Shown: one piece after another, positions 8,308 through 16,962 of the stretch
Layout: every line of letters begins with the position of its first letter
Numbering within the stretch: position 1 is the first letter of the stretch
DNA from: an uncultured Bacteroidales bacterium
GTDB taxonomy: Bacteria > Bacteroidota > Bacteroidia > Bacteroidales > P3
DNA: 64,000 bases
Assembly: GCA_900316515.1 (NCBI GenBank)
Contig: ONDE01000001.1
Location: 182,173 to 246,172, forward strand
Reading direction: 5' to 3'
The notes under the pieces: generated by a model
What the model saw: the letters and a program-made list of their open reading frames with translations, nothing else
The model's database searches: none
What the model was told of the DNA's origin: nothing
Program-made: the position numbers and the translations under genes

Positions 8308-9675
8308 ATGAAAGTACACTTTATAGCCATCGGTGGCTCTGCTATGCATAACCTGGCTATAGCCTTATGCCAGAAGGGTATTGCTGTTACTGGAAGTGAC
8401 GACGAGATATTCGACCCGGCGAAGAGCCGATTGGAAAAATATGGTCTATTGCCTGAGTCGTTCGGGTGGCACCCGGAGCGTATTACACCCGACTTGGACG
8501 CTGTCGTGCTGGGTATGCATGCCCGTGTGGACAATCCCGAGTTGCTGAAGGCCCAGGAGTTGGGGCTGAAGATTTACAGCTACCCTGAATATCTATACGA
8601 GCAGAGCAAGGATAAGTTGCGCATTGTCATCGGAGGATCGCATGGAAAGACAACAACGACGGCAATGATACTGCATGTGCTGGCGAAGTGCGGCATAGAG
8701 GCGGATTATATGGTAGGCGCGCAGTTGAAAGGCTTCGAGGTGATGGTGCGGCTGAGCCATACGGCGAAGGTGATGGTTATTGAGGGTGATGAATACCTGA
8801 CATCGCCCATCGACCGTAGGCCGAAGTTCCACCTATACAAACCCAATGTGGCTATCATCACCGGCATTGAATGGGATCATATCAACGTTTTTCCCACTTT
8901 CGACATATACCGCGAACAGTTCAGCAAGTTTATCGATTTGATTGAGCCCAATGGCACCTTAATCTATTGCGATGAGGACAAGGAGGTGCACCATGTGGCG
9001 GTAGAGAACCAGCGCACAGACATACAGAAACTGCCTTATGTATGTCCCGAGCACCGTGTGGAGAATGGCATCACATATCTCTCTACTCTCCACTCTCCAC
9101 TCTCCACTCCCTTGCAGGTCTTCGGACACCACAATCTACTTAACCTCACTGCCGCACGTTTGGCCTGCCGGCAAGTGGGTGTGACTGACGAACAGTTCGA
9201 CGAGGCTATAAGCTCTTTCGAAGGCGCCAGCAAGCGCTTGGAGTTGGTGAAAAGGAGTGACTCGTGTGCCGTGTATAAGGATTTTGCCCATGCCCCGTCA
9301 AAGCTTCGCGCCACCATTCATGCAATGCGCGAGCAGTATCCGGGTCGCAAACTGGTGGCCTGCATGGAGCTGCACACTTTCAGCTCTCTGACACAAGAAT
9401 TCCTGCAGCAGTATGCCCATTCTATGGACGAAGCGGATATCCGTTATGTATATTTCAGCCAGCACGCCTTGCAGTTGAAGAAGCTTCCGGCTCTCGACCC
9501 AAAAGAGGTGTGTAAGGCCTTTGGCGGTGATGTTGAGGTGTTCACAGACAGTTCCGAGATGGTCGCCAAGGTGGAAGCAATGCAGTGGCAGAACACCAAC
9601 CTGCTTATGATGAGCAGTGGCAATTTCGATGGTATCGACTTTGCCAAGCTGGCAGAGAAGGTGATTGGTGTATAG
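8308..9675 (+). CDS. mpl: Mur ligase, Mpl-like (murein tripeptide recycling)
   Basis: Likely joins UDP-MurNAc to recycled L-Ala-D-Glu-mesoDAP peptide. The N-terminal MurC-type domain starts HFIAIGGSAMHNLAIAL; the ATP P-loop is GGSHGKTTTTAMI (residues 109-121); the central domain shows VIEGDEY and TGIEWDHINVFP; the C-terminal domain shows VYKDFAHAPSK. The G-SAMHNLA form and short C-terminus separate it from MurC, so Mpl is the better call. Residues 258-267 (LSTLHSPLST) come from an in-frame 7-bp array just before the conserved VFGHHNLLN, in a surface-loop position. Free-standing gene: divergent from crt and 39 bp before the next gene. Confidence 0.88.
   Translation: MKVHFIAIGGSAMHNLAIALCQKGIAVTGSDDEIFDPAKSRLEKYGLLPESFGWHPERITPDLDAVVLGMHARVDNPELLKAQELGLKIYSYPEYLYEQSKDKLRIVIGGSHGKTTTTAMILHVLAKCGIEADYMVGAQLKGFEVMVRLSHTAKVMVIEGDEYLTSPIDRRPKFHLYKPNVAIITGIEWDHINVFPTFDIYREQFSKFIDLIEPNGTLIYCDEDKEVHHVAVENQRTDIQKLPYVCPEHRVENGITYLSTLHSPLSTPLQVFGHHNLLNLTAARLACRQVGVTDEQFDEAISSFEGASKRLELVKRSDSCAVYKDFAHAPSKLRATIHAMREQYPGRKLVACMELHTFSSLTQEFLQQYAHSMDEADIRYVYFSQHALQLKKLPALDPKEVCKAFGGDVEVFTDSSEMVAKVEAMQWQNTNLLMMSSGNFDGIDFAKLAEKVIGV
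9078..9111 (+). repeat. In-frame CTCTCCA heptamer array in mpl
   Basis: About four and a half CTCTCCA units with exact 7-bp spacing. Read in this frame 21 bp encode LSTLHSP, the same peptide that a matching array writes into NqrA. Confidence 0.85.
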
Positions 9676-9714
9676 TGGATGATTTGAAAGTATTAACCCT
9701 AAAATAAATAGATT

Positions 9715-10449
9715 ATGATTAAAAGAAGTATTGCTTTGGTAATTCTGGTGCTCTTCGGCATCAATGTTATGGCACAGGGAGTCCAAGAGGCTACTGTCAA
9801 TGTCGGAGCCCTCACCGTTCCGGCCTACACTTTGAACACCAACAAGGATGTGAAACTGGTGCAGGAGGCTATGAAACAGCGTCTGAAAGATGCCAAGCTG
9901 AAGACCAAGAGCGTCGAAGGCTATGTTGCCTGCCAGGATGTCATCATCCCCGAGATAAGCACCGGCACCATCACTCTCTACACCAAGGTGGAGGAGCAGG
10001 GCAAGAAGAAGAACAAGACCACCGTCGTCACCGTCTGCGCCGTGAGCAACGACCTCACCATCGACCAGATGAACATGCGCAACAATGTGCGCAACTGGCT
10101 GAACGACTTTGTGCCTTATATCGCCAAGTATGAGGCTGGTCAGAACATGGAAGCCGAGCAGGCCAACCTGAAGAAGGCCGAGAAGCAGGCCAGCAAGGCT
10201 GCCGCCGAGGTTACCGGACTGGAGAAAGACATCGCCTCGGCCGAGAAGAAGATTGCCGACAAGCGTGAGGAGATAAAGAAATACGAGCAGAAGATCAAGG
10301 ATTGCGAGAAGGAAATCGCCGACCTTGAGAAGAGCATTGGCAAGTACAACGACAAGAAGTCCAACGCCGAGAAGAAAGTCGACGAGGCCAACCAGAACGT
10401 CAAGGCCGTCGAAGGCGAGGTGGAGAAATACCGCCAGATGAGCGAGTAA
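9715..10449 (+). CDS. Secreted coiled-coil protein of unknown function
   Basis: Residues 1-20 are a signal peptide (VILVLFGINVMAQG, cleavage after AQ). Residues ~25-140 form a compact domain with no motif I recognise. Residues ~140-244 are a strongly charged K/E/A-rich coiled coil with regular heptads (for example KKIADKREEIKKYEQKIKDCE). It is probably periplasmic. It follows mpl on the same strand by 39 bp and is closed by a strong terminator at 10493-10528. The coiled coil could dimerise the protein or span the periplasm; I cannot assign a role. Confidence 0.8.
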   Translation: MIKRSIALVILVLFGINVMAQGVQEATVNVGALTVPAYTLNTNKDVKLVQEAMKQRLKDAKLKTKSVEGYVACQDVIIPEISTGTITLYTKVEEQGKKKNKTTVVTVCAVSNDLTIDQMNMRNNVRNWLNDFVPYIAKYEAGQNMEAEQANLKKAEKQASKAAAEVTGLEKDIASAEKKIADKREEIKKYEQKIKDCEKEIADLEKSIGKYNDKKSNAEKKVDEANQNVKAVEGEVEKYRQMSE

Positions 10450-10492
10450 TGTTTCCTGCTCGGCCTGCGGCCTTGCGAAATCTTGTAAATCT

Positions 10493-10532
10493 AACAGAGA
10501 AGCCTGCCATTCGGCAGGCTTCTCTGTTGTTT
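10493..10532 (+). terminator. Strong hairpin terminator
   Basis: A perfect 16-bp stem (10493-10508 with 10513-10528) with a 4-base loop ATTC, followed by T-rich TGTTTTC. It ends the mpl/coiled-coil transcript. Confidence 0.85.
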
Positions 10533-10556
10533 TCATATTGTCGCTGATGGTGTGTA

Positions 10557-10589
10557 TTGATATTATCTGGAGAATTATTCGTATATTTG
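10557..10589 (+). promoter_or_regulatory. Promoter for the PAP2 phosphatase gene
   Basis: TATATTTG at 10582-10589 matches the -7 consensus; TTG at 10557-10559 is a candidate -33 with a slightly long 22-bp spacer. The ATG at 10595 lies five bases after the box, implying an essentially leaderless mRNA. Confidence 0.55.
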
Positions 10590-10594
10590 CCGCC

Positions 10595-11248
10595 ATGATT
10601 ACAAGGAAGTATATCTGTATGCTGCTGATAATGACGGTTGCCCCGGCGTTTTGTACGGTTTCATTGGGGCAAAGTCTGGATTACAGGATGCTGAAATGCA
10701 TACAAGAGCATCGCACCGAGACTTGTAACACAGTGATGCGCTGGACGTCGAACAGCGTGATCTTGGCGCCAGTCATTCCGGCCAGCATGGCCCTCGGCGG
10801 CTGGGCGGCAGACAATAAACCCCTGTTGGCCGATGCCGCCACGGTGGGTGCATCGATGGGTACTTCGTTGGCTTTGGTGATGGGCACCAAGTATATTGTG
10901 CGTCGACCGCGACCTTATATCAAGTATGAAGGCGACTTGATGTCGGTGACCACCGAACCCGACCCGTCGTTCCCGTCGGGGCATTCGGTGATGGCATTCT
11001 CCACGGCCACATCGTTGAGCCTGCTTTATCCGCGCTGGTATGTTATTGCACCTTCTTTTTTGTGGGCGTCGGCCGTGGGATATTCGCGGCTCTACCTCGG
11101 GGTGCACTATCCGAGCGATGTGCTTGTCGGAGCGTTGATAGGTGCCGGTGTGGCTGTCTTCTCCTATTATGTGGCTCAGCGCCTCAGGGAGGATACCCCC
11201 TGGGCGCCGAGCGATGCCGTTGTACTGTCGTACAAGTTTAGTTTCTGA
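10595..11248 (+). CDS. PAP2-family membrane phosphatase
   Basis: A type 2 phosphatidic-acid phosphatase family protein, probably dephosphorylating undecaprenyl pyrophosphate or a lipid phosphate at the outer face of the inner membrane. The three catalytic motifs are present: KYIVRRPRP, FPSGHS and SRLYLGVHYPSD. A signal-like hydrophobic N-terminus is followed by several membrane segments. I chose the ATG at 10595 because an upstream in-frame ATG at 10538 would lie before the promoter box at 10582-10589. It is convergent with nqrF. Confidence 0.88.
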   Translation: MITRKYICMLLIMTVAPAFCTVSLGQSLDYRMLKCIQEHRTETCNTVMRWTSNSVILAPVIPASMALGGWAADNKPLLADAATVGASMGTSLALVMGTKYIVRRPRPYIKYEGDLMSVTTEPDPSFPSGHSVMAFSTATSLSLLYPRWYVIAPSFLWASAVGYSRLYLGVHYPSDVLVGALIGAGVAVFSYYVAQRLREDTPWAPSDAVVLSYKFSF

Positions 11249-11323
11249 TATTTTATTTCTTCGGGGCGCAGATCAACGGCGAATTTAACAAATTAAGCGA
11301 AGGCTACGTAGGACAATTAAAAA

Positions 11324-11418
11324 CGAATTACTCGAATATCGCACTGGCGGTAATTCGAGTAATTCGCATTAATTAACTTGCAGCGGCAAGAAATTCGTAT
11401 AATTCGTATAATTCGCCG
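11324..11418. repeat. 9-bp repeats and hairpin between convergent genes
   Basis: A perfect 14-bp inverted repeat (11324-11337 with 11353-11366, 15-base loop) is followed by AATTCGTAT, AATTCGTAT, AATTCGCCG at 11392-11418 with exact 9-bp spacing; AATTCGAGT/AATTCGCAT (11352-11369) has the same period. The hairpin lies between the ends of the PAP2 gene and nqrF and may terminate both. Confidence 0.75.
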
Positions 11419-11421
11419 TTA

Positions 11422-12726
11422 CTACTTTTTTGGGGCGCCGCCGCCGAAGTCGTCATAGGCGATGTTCTCGGGCTGGACGCCGAGGTTGTCGAGCATGTTG
11501 ACTACGGCGCTGCTCATGGGGCCGGGGCCGCACATGTAGTACTCGATGTCCTCGGGGGCGGGGTGGTCCTTGAGGTAGGTGTCGTACATTACCTGATGGA
11601 TGAAACCGGGAGTGTAGGGCACTCCGGCGGCATCGGCGGCGGGGTCGGGTCGGTCGAGGGCCAGGTGGAAGTGGAAGTTGGGGAAGTCTTTCTCCAGCTG
11701 GTGGAAGTCGTTGAGGTAGAACACCTCGTTGAGGGCGCGGGCGCCGTAGAAGTAGTGCATGGGGCGGTTCTGGCAATGCAGCGTGCGGGTGAGGTGCATG
11801 ATCTGTGCGCGGAGGGGAGCCATACCGGCGCCGCCGCCCACCCATATCATCTCGTTACCCTGCGGGTCGTCGCTCCAGGTGCCGTCCTCGGTACCGCGGA
11901 CGCGGAATTCGCCGTAGGGGCCGCTCATGATGACCTTGTCGCCGGGCTTCAGCGAGAAAATGTAGCTGGAGGCGATGCCGGGATTGACATTCTGGAAACC
12001 GCTGCGGTCGGCCGTGAAAGGCGGAGTGGCGATACGCACGGTGAGCATGAAGACGTCGCCTTCGGCAGGATAGTTGGCCATGGAGTAGGCGCGGACGGTG
12101 GGCTCGGTGTTGACGCAGACGAGGTCGAACATCTTGAACTTCTCCCATGCGGGCAGGTACTCGTCGCCGATGAGGCTGCGGTCGAAGTCGCTGTATTTGA
12201 TGCGGAAGGTAGGTATCTTGATCTGTGCGTAGGAGCCAGGCACGAAGTCCATGTGCTCGCCGGCGGGCAGCTGCACTTTGAACTCCTTGATGAAGGTGGC
12301 CACGTTGCGGTTGCTGACCACGGTGCACTCGTATTCCTTGATGCTGAGAATGCTCTCGGGGAGCTTCAGGCTCATGTCCTCTTTCACCTTCACCTGGCAT
12401 CCGAGGCGCCAGCCTTCCTGTATTTGCTTGCGACTGAAGTGGGGTGTCTCGGTAGGCAGGATGCTGCCGCCACCCTTGACGACGCGACACTTGCACTGGC
12501 CACACGAGCCTTTGCCGCCGCAGGCCGAGGGCAGGTGGACGCCCTGCTCGCTGAGGGTGCTGATAAGTGTTCCGCCGGTGGGGACGGTCATTTCTTTGTC
12601 GTCGTTGATGGTTATCTTCACGTTGCCCTGCGGTATGAGCTTGGCGCGCAGGATGAGCAATGCCGCCACCAGCAGCAGGATGACGACCAGGATGAGTATG
12701 ATTGAGATGATAAGTGTTTGTGTCAT
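11422..12726 (-). CDS. nqrF: Na+-NQR subunit F (NADH dehydrogenase subunit)
   Basis: Entry point of electrons: oxidises NADH and passes electrons through FAD and a 2Fe-2S cluster to the rest of the Na+-pumping complex. The N-terminal membrane helix is at residues 5-27, the ferredoxin domain shows CGGKGSCGQC with a fourth Cys at LGC, the FAD site is RAYSMANYP, and the NADH site is GGGAGMAPLRAQ. The C-terminus YDDFGGG is typical. Last gene of the aspA-nqr operon. The gap to nqrE is made of 8-bp repeats that hold the nqrE stop. Confidence 0.97.
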   Translation of the reverse strand: MTQTLIISIILILVVILLLVAALLILRAKLIPQGNVKITINDDKEMTVPTGGTLISTLSEQGVHLPSACGGKGSCGQCKCRVVKGGGSILPTETPHFSRKQIQEGWRLGCQVKVKEDMSLKLPESILSIKEYECTVVSNRNVATFIKEFKVQLPAGEHMDFVPGSYAQIKIPTFRIKYSDFDRSLIGDEYLPAWEKFKMFDLVCVNTEPTVRAYSMANYPAEGDVFMLTVRIATPPFTADRSGFQNVNPGIASSYIFSLKPGDKVIMSGPYGEFRVRGTEDGTWSDDPQGNEMIWVGGGAGMAPLRAQIMHLTRTLHCQNRPMHYFYGARALNEVFYLNDFHQLEKDFPNFHFHLALDRPDPAADAAGVPYTPGFIHQVMYDTYLKDHPAPEDIEYYMCGPGPMSSAVVNMLDNLGVQPENIAYDDFGGGAPKK

Positions 12727-12731
12727 TGCAG

Positions 12732-12755
12732 TATTGTCTTAACTACTTAACTACT
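12732..12755. repeat. 8-bp repeats at the nqrE/nqrF junction
   Basis: TAACTACT occurs twice in tandem (12740-12747, 12748-12755), preceded by TATTGTCT in the same 8-bp phase. The nqrE stop (TAG on the minus strand) falls at the edge of the array and the nqrF ATG lies just beyond it. Confidence 0.65.
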
Positions 12756-13368
12756 AAAGTTTAAAGCCCATGAACGACATGAAGGCCATTCCCATGAGGC
12801 CGGTGATGATGAAGGTGATGCCCACGCCACGGAGTGCCGGGGGGATGTGGCTGTAGCGCAGTTTCTCACGGATGGCGGCGATGGCCACGATGGCCAGGAA
12901 CCAGCCGATGCCGCTGCCGAGGGCGAAGACCGTGGCCTCGCCGATGTTGGCGTAGCCGCGCTCCTGCATGAAGAGCGAACCTGACATCACGGCGCAGTTG
13001 ACGGCGATGAGCGGCAGGAAGATGCCCAGCGAGTTGTAGAGGGCAGGGCTGAACTTCTCCACTATCATCTCCACCATCTGCACGATGGCTGCTATGACGG
13101 CGATGAACATGATGAGGCTCAGGAAGCTCAGGTCCACCTCGGCCAGCGAGGGCGAGATCCACGCCAGCGCGCCGGGGGCGAGGAAGAATTTGTTGAGCAG
13201 GTAGTTGATGGGCACCGTGATAAGCAGCACAAAAGTGACCGCTATGCCCAAGCCCGCCGAGGTCTTCACCGTCTTGCTCACGGCCAGGTACGAGCACATG
13301 CCGAGGAAGAAAGCGAAGATCATGTTGTCGACAAAAATCGACTTGATGAATATGTTAATGTAGTCCAT
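12754..13368 (-). CDS. nqrE: Na+-NQR subunit E
   Basis: Integral membrane subunit, 204 residues with about six transmembrane helices, homologous to RnfA. Conserved segments include [15 protein letters not shown] (with the cysteine that, with its NqrD partner, forms the intramembrane iron site) and [16 protein letters not shown] with the second cysteine. It lies 24 bp after the thioredoxin-like gene and before nqrF. Because no rnfA is found in the Rnf operon of this window, this is the only RnfA/NqrE-type subunit visible here. Confidence 0.96.
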   Translation of the reverse strand: MDYINIFIKSIFVDNMIFAFFLGMCSYLAVSKTVKTSAGLGIAVTFVLLITVPINYLLNKFFLAPGALAWISPSLAEVDLSFLSLIMFIAVIAAIVQMVEMIVEKFSPALYNSLGIFLPLIAVNCAVMSGSLFMQERGYANIGEATVFALGSGIGWFLAIVAIAAIREKLRYSHIPPALRGVGITFIITGLMGMAFMSFMGFKL

Positions 13369-13392
13369 AGGTCAAGTGTTTCATTTTACAAG

Positions 13393-14511
13393 TCATTGCT
13401 TTATGGCTTTCTCCACGGCGGGGACAAGTGTCTCGTCGCCGTACTGGAAGCGGCCGAGCATCGTGCCGTCGGCGGCGATGAGGAACACTTGCGGTATCAT
13501 CGACACACCGTAGAGCGTCTTGCTGTTCTGTGTGGTGTCGACAATCTGGCGGTAGGGGATGCCAAGCTGCTCCGTTGCTGTTCTGTGCTTGGAGAAGCTG
13601 TCGTCCACGTCGATGCCGAGCACCACCAGCCCGCGGTCTTTGTATTTTTCGTAGAGCGGTATCAGTTCCTCGCTGATTTCGCGGCGGCAGGGTTTGCACC
13701 ACGAAGCCCAGAAATCGATGACGGCCACCTTGCCGGCTATCTCCGCTGAAAGGGTGGTGGGCTTGAGGTCGGGGTAGGTCAGTGCGGGGAAGTCCTTGTA
13801 AGGCAAGCCCGCCTTGACGGAAGCCTGACGTTTCAGACGCTCAACGATGGCGCGTATGTCCTTGTCGTTCTTGACAGCAGGGGCGGCCTTTTCGTACTCG
13901 GCCATGATGCGGTCATAACGGGGATGTGGCTCGTCGCTGTAAAGGTCATCGTTGGTTTCCGCCCACTCGATAAGTTCATAGAAGACGTATGCACCCACCA
14001 GATTGTCACGGTTGTCGCGGTATACCTCCCATGCTGTGGTGTCCATCACGCGCAACCGCATGGCATTTATCCTCTTTACTTCTGGCAGTGTGTTGCGAAC
14101 CTCCGTTGGCACGTTGTTTGCGTCGAGAGAGTCAACCACACGGCAAGTTTCCACATACCAGTCCTGTCTCGGCTTTTCATAGCGGTAAAGCTGGTCGTTG
14201 AGCGCGGTGCCGCTGACAAGGTTGCGCGGCTCGTCGATGGTCACCGATATGCCGGGTTCGAGGACTACGGGGAGGCTGACGTAATAATCTTCCGAGAAAT
14301 AGGCGATACAGACAGAGTCTACGTTGCCCGTCAAAACAAACCTGCCGTCCTGCACCTTGGCCTTGCACAGCGTGTTACCGTCCATCCGCAGGCGTACTCT
14401 TTTCGTATTGTCGAAGGCGGTGCCGCTGATGGTGAATTGGTTTGATGCATTCTGGCAGCTGACGGTAAATGTCAGCAGTGTTGATAGCAATATCAGAGTT
14501 ATTTTCTTCAT
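13393..14511 (-). CDS. TlpA-like thioredoxin lipoprotein inside the nqr operon
   Basis: A lipoprotein (signal LLSTLLTFTVSC, lipidated Cys about residue 19) with an N-terminal beta-rich DUF4369-like region and a C-terminal thioredoxin domain carrying the CxxC motif FWASWCKPCRRE (about residue 273). It probably acts as a periplasmic disulfide reductase or resilience factor. The family is common in Bacteroidales, but its position is odd: it sits between nqrD and nqrE, which are normally adjacent, with an 11-bp tandem array in the gap to nqrD. It is on the same strand with short gaps (80 and 24 bp), so it is probably cotranscribed. It may help mature NQR or may only be an insertion. Confidence 0.88.
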   Translation of the reverse strand: MKKITLILLSTLLTFTVSCQNASNQFTISGTAFDNTKRVRLRMDGNTLCKAKVQDGRFVLTGNVDSVCIAYFSEDYYVSLPVVLEPGISVTIDEPRNLVSGTALNDQLYRYEKPRQDWYVETCRVVDSLDANNVPTEVRNTLPEVKRINAMRLRVMDTTAWEVYRDNRDNLVGAYVFYELIEWAETNDDLYSDEPHPRYDRIMAEYEKAAPAVKNDKDIRAIVERLKRQASVKAGLPYKDFPALTYPDLKPTTLSAEIAGKVAVIDFWASWCKPCRREISEELIPLYEKYKDRGLVVLGIDVDDSFSKHRTATEQLGIPYRQIVDTTQNSKTLYGVSMIPQVFLIAADGTMLGRFQYGDETLVPAVEKAIKQ

Positions 14512-14530
14512 TGTTTATTATAGTTTTCGC

Positions 14531-14570
14531 CGAAGGACCGTCGAAGGATCATCGAAGGATTGAAGAAGGC
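14531..14570. repeat. 11-bp tandem array, unit CGAAGGANNNT
   Basis: Units at 14531-14541, 14542-14552, 14553-14563 and a degenerate fourth share a CGAAGGA-type core at exact 11-bp spacing. It lies in the 80-bp gap between nqrD and the inserted thioredoxin gene. Confidence 0.8.
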
Positions 14571-14591
14571 AGAGAATTTTTTTGGTCGGTT

Positions 14592-15209
14592 TCATTGCTC
14601 ACAAAGGTCTTTGTTCTTGCTTCGGTGCCACCAGATGATGAGACCGACGAGGATGAGGGCCATGGGGGGCATTATCATCAGGCCGTTGTTCTCGTAGCCG
14701 ATGCCGTAGAGGCCGAGCTTCTCCATGACGGGGTAGCCCCAGAGGGTGCCGCTGCCGAAGAGTTCGCGGACGAAGCCGAGGACGATGAGGATGACGCTGT
14801 AGCCGAGTCCGTTGCCGAGTCCGTCGAGGAAGCTCGCCCACGGTTTCTGCACCATGGCGAAAGCCTCGAGACGGCCCATGACGATGCAGTTGGTGATGAT
14901 GAGGCCCACGAAGACGGAGAGCTGCTTGCTGACGTCGTAGACATAGGCTTTCAGCACCTGGTCGACCAGCACCACGAGCGTCGAAACCACGACGAGCTGC
15001 ACGATGATGCGGATGCGTGGCGGGATGGTGTTGCGCAGCAGCGAGATGATGACGTTGGCCAGCACCACCACCACGGTGACGCTCAGGGCCATCACCACGG
15101 CGGGCTTGAGCTGCGCCGTCACAGCCAGACAAGAGCACACGCCCAGCACCTGTACGAGGATGGGGTTGTTCTTGCTGAAGGGAAGTTTGATAAGGTCAAA
15201 GTTCTTCAT
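14592..15209 (-). CDS. nqrD: Na+-NQR subunit D
   Basis: Integral membrane subunit of 205 residues with about six helices, homologous to RnfE. Typical motifs are NNPILVQVLGVCSCLAVT with the iron-ligand cysteine, and FVGLIITNCIVMGRLEAFAM with the second. Its ATG overlaps the nqrC stop (ATGA). Downstream the usual nqrE is displaced by the thioredoxin lipoprotein gene. Confidence 0.96.
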   Translation of the reverse strand: MKNFDLIKLPFSKNNPILVQVLGVCSCLAVTAQLKPAVVMALSVTVVVVLANVIISLLRNTIPPRIRIIVQLVVVSTLVVLVDQVLKAYVYDVSKQLSVFVGLIITNCIVMGRLEAFAMVQKPWASFLDGLGNGLGYSVILIVLGFVRELFGSGTLWGYPVMEKLGLYGIGYENNGLMIMPPMALILVGLIIWWHRSKNKDLCEQ

Positions 15210-15829
15210 TGTTCGTCCTCCTCTATGGTATTGCTAGTATCAATAGATGAACTAGATATTCTAGAGTTACTAGATAATCCTTTGTAGTCCTCGAAGGCTT
15301 TCGCCAGCATGGCTGTGACGCCGTTGCTGGTCATGGTGCCGCCGCTGATGGCGTCCACCTCGTAGGGGTTGCTGTGGTCAGCGTTCTTGGCTAAATGTAT
15401 GGCTTGGGTGTCCATACGCTTGCCGATGAAACGCTGGGCGAACTTGTCGGTGGCAATCTCGCCGCCGAGGCCGGGAGTCTCGCCCTTGTGGTCGAAGACG
15501 GCGCCGACGACGGTGCTCTCGGCATCCAGCGCCAAGTAGCCCCAGATGGGTCCCCAAAGGCCGGTGCCCTTGAGGGGCAGGACGATGCCGCCGTCGAAGC
15601 GGTAGTAGCCGTCGGCTTCGGTGATATGCTTGGCATAGAGCTCCGCGGCGTTGTCGCGCGTGGCTTCGACGCCGATGGTCTTCAGAATCATCTGCTTGGT
15701 CTCGGCCTGCTGGTTCTTTGTCTGCAGGGGCTTGAGACTGACGCTCACAACGGTGAGTATCAGGGCTGCCACCACGACGAGAACTGCCGAGTAGATGAAG
15801 ATATAGGTATTGGAGAATGTCTTTTTCAT
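15206..15829 (-). CDS. nqrC: Na+-NQR subunit C (covalent FMN)
   Basis: Periplasmic-facing subunit with one N-terminal membrane helix (YIFIYSAVLVVVAALILTVV) and a flavin domain. FMN is attached to the threonine of the SGGTMTSNGV motif near the end. I use the ATG at 15829, which overlaps the nqrB stop (ATGA); an upstream in-frame start would extend into nqrB. After the conserved AFEDYKGL the last ~20 residues (SSNSRISSSSIDTSNT) come from a 9-bp tandem array and are unlike normal NqrC ends. Confidence 0.95.
   Translation of the reverse strand: MKKTFSNTYIFIYSAVLVVVAALILTVVSVSLKPLQTKNQQAETKQMILKTIGVEATRDNAAELYAKHITEADGYYRFDGGIVLPLKGTGLWGPIWGYLALDAESTVVGAVFDHKGETPGLGGEIATDKFAQRFIGKRMDTQAIHLAKNADHSNPYEVDAISGGTMTSNGVTAMLAKAFEDYKGLSSNSRISSSSIDTSNTIEEDEQ
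15234..15278 (-). repeat. 9-bp array encoding the NqrC tail
   Basis: Five units around a CTAG core (15234-15242, 15243-15251, 15252-15260, 15261-15269, 15270-15278). Nine bases is three codons, so the array adds Ser-rich tripeptides to the end of NqrC. A CTA-containing 9-bp array is also present in mutL at 48551-48586. Confidence 0.8.
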
Positions 15830-16962
15830 CGGGCAATCCTCCTTTCTCTGCGCTTGATGTTGCGGCTGACGACGCAATGGTCAATCAGCGGAGCCATGCA
15901 GTTCATGAAGAGTATGCTGAGCATCATGCCCTCGGGGTAGGCGGGGTTGCAGACGCGCAGCAGCACGGCGAAGGCACCGATGAGCAAGCCGTAGATCCAC
16001 TTGCCGGTGTTGGTCTGCGCGGCGGTGACGGGGTCGGTGGCCATGAAGACGGCGCCGAAGGCGAAGCCGCCCATCAGGAAGTGGTAGTAGAACGGCAGCT
16101 GCATATAGTCGTTGTATCCTATGGCGTTGAACAGCAGTCCCATCAGGCCGCCGCCGAGAAATACGCTCAGCATGATGCGCCAGGAGGCGATGCCGGTGAA
16201 GAGCAGCAGGATGGCGCCGAGGGCGATGGCGATGACCGAGGTCTCGCAGGTGGAGCCTGGGATGGTGCCTATCAGCATATCCAATGCTGAGGCCGAAGGA
16301 TGCATACCAGCGGCAAGCTCGCCCATGGGTGTGGCGCCGGCGATGGCATCGGAGCCCCACAGGTCGGCGGCTATCCACACTTTGTCGCCACTCATGTGGG
16401 TGGGGTAGGCGAAGAAGAGGAATGCGCGTGCCACGAGGGCGGGGTTGAGGAAGTTCATGCCGCTGCCGCCGAAGACCTCCTTGCCGATGATGACGGCGAA
16501 GGCCACGGCCAGCGCCACCTGCCACAGGGGCGTGGTGACGGGCACAATCATAGGTATCAGCAGGCCTGTGGCGAGATAACCTTCGTTCACCTCGTGGTGA
16601 CGGTACTGCGCGAAGGCAAATTCTATAAACAAGCCCACGGCGTAGCTCACCACGATGAGTGGCAGCATACGAAGGAATCCGAACCACCACATATAGAGCC
16701 AGTGCCAGTCGGCGCCGGTGCTCATGGCGGTCTGGTAGCCGATGTTCCACATGCCGAAGAGCAGTGCGGGGATGAGTGCAATCACCACGATGATGATGCT
16801 GCGCTTCATGTCCACCGCATCGCGTATGTGACTGCCGCTCTTGGTAACAGTCTTGGGGGTGAAGGCGAAGGTGTGGAACGCCTCGTAGGTGCTCCCCAAC
16901 CAGCTCCACTTACCCTTGGGTTCAATCTTGTCGAACCAGTCTTCCAACCATTTTAGTCTCAT
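15826..16962 (-). CDS. nqrB: Na+-NQR subunit B (covalent FMN and riboflavin)
   Basis: Large membrane subunit with about ten helices that carries a covalent FMN on the threonine of SDAIAGATPMGEL. Residues VIIGKEVFGGSGMNFLNPALVARAF and the YPEGMMLSILFMN segment near the C-terminus are family hallmarks. I place the start at the ATG at 16962 (MRLKWLEDWF), which overlaps the nqrA stop by 4 bases; a longer in-frame reading to 17046 would lie inside nqrA. Homologous to RnfD at 26894-27847. Confidence 0.96.
   Translation of the reverse strand: MRLKWLEDWFDKIEPKGKWSWLGSTYEAFHTFAFTPKTVTKSGSHIRDAVDMKRSIIIVVIALIPALLFGMWNIGYQTAMSTGADWHWLYMWWFGFLRMLPLIVVSYAVGLFIEFAFAQYRHHEVNEGYLATGLLIPMIVPVTTPLWQVALAVAFAVIIGKEVFGGSGMNFLNPALVARAFLFFAYPTHMSGDKVWIAADLWGSDAIAGATPMGELAAGMHPSASALDMLIGTIPGSTCETSVIAIALGAILLLFTGIASWRIMLSVFLGGGLMGLLFNAIGYNDYMQLPFYYHFLMGGFAFGAVFMATDPVTAAQTNTGKWIYGLLIGAFAVLLRVCNPAYPEGMMLSILFMNCMAPLIDHCVVSRNIKRRERRIAR

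Noticed and set aside
11563..12705. Open frame antisense to nqrF, and similar ones antisense to nqrB and the DHS-like gene
   Set aside because: All mirror conserved genes with high third-position GC; the products resemble no family.
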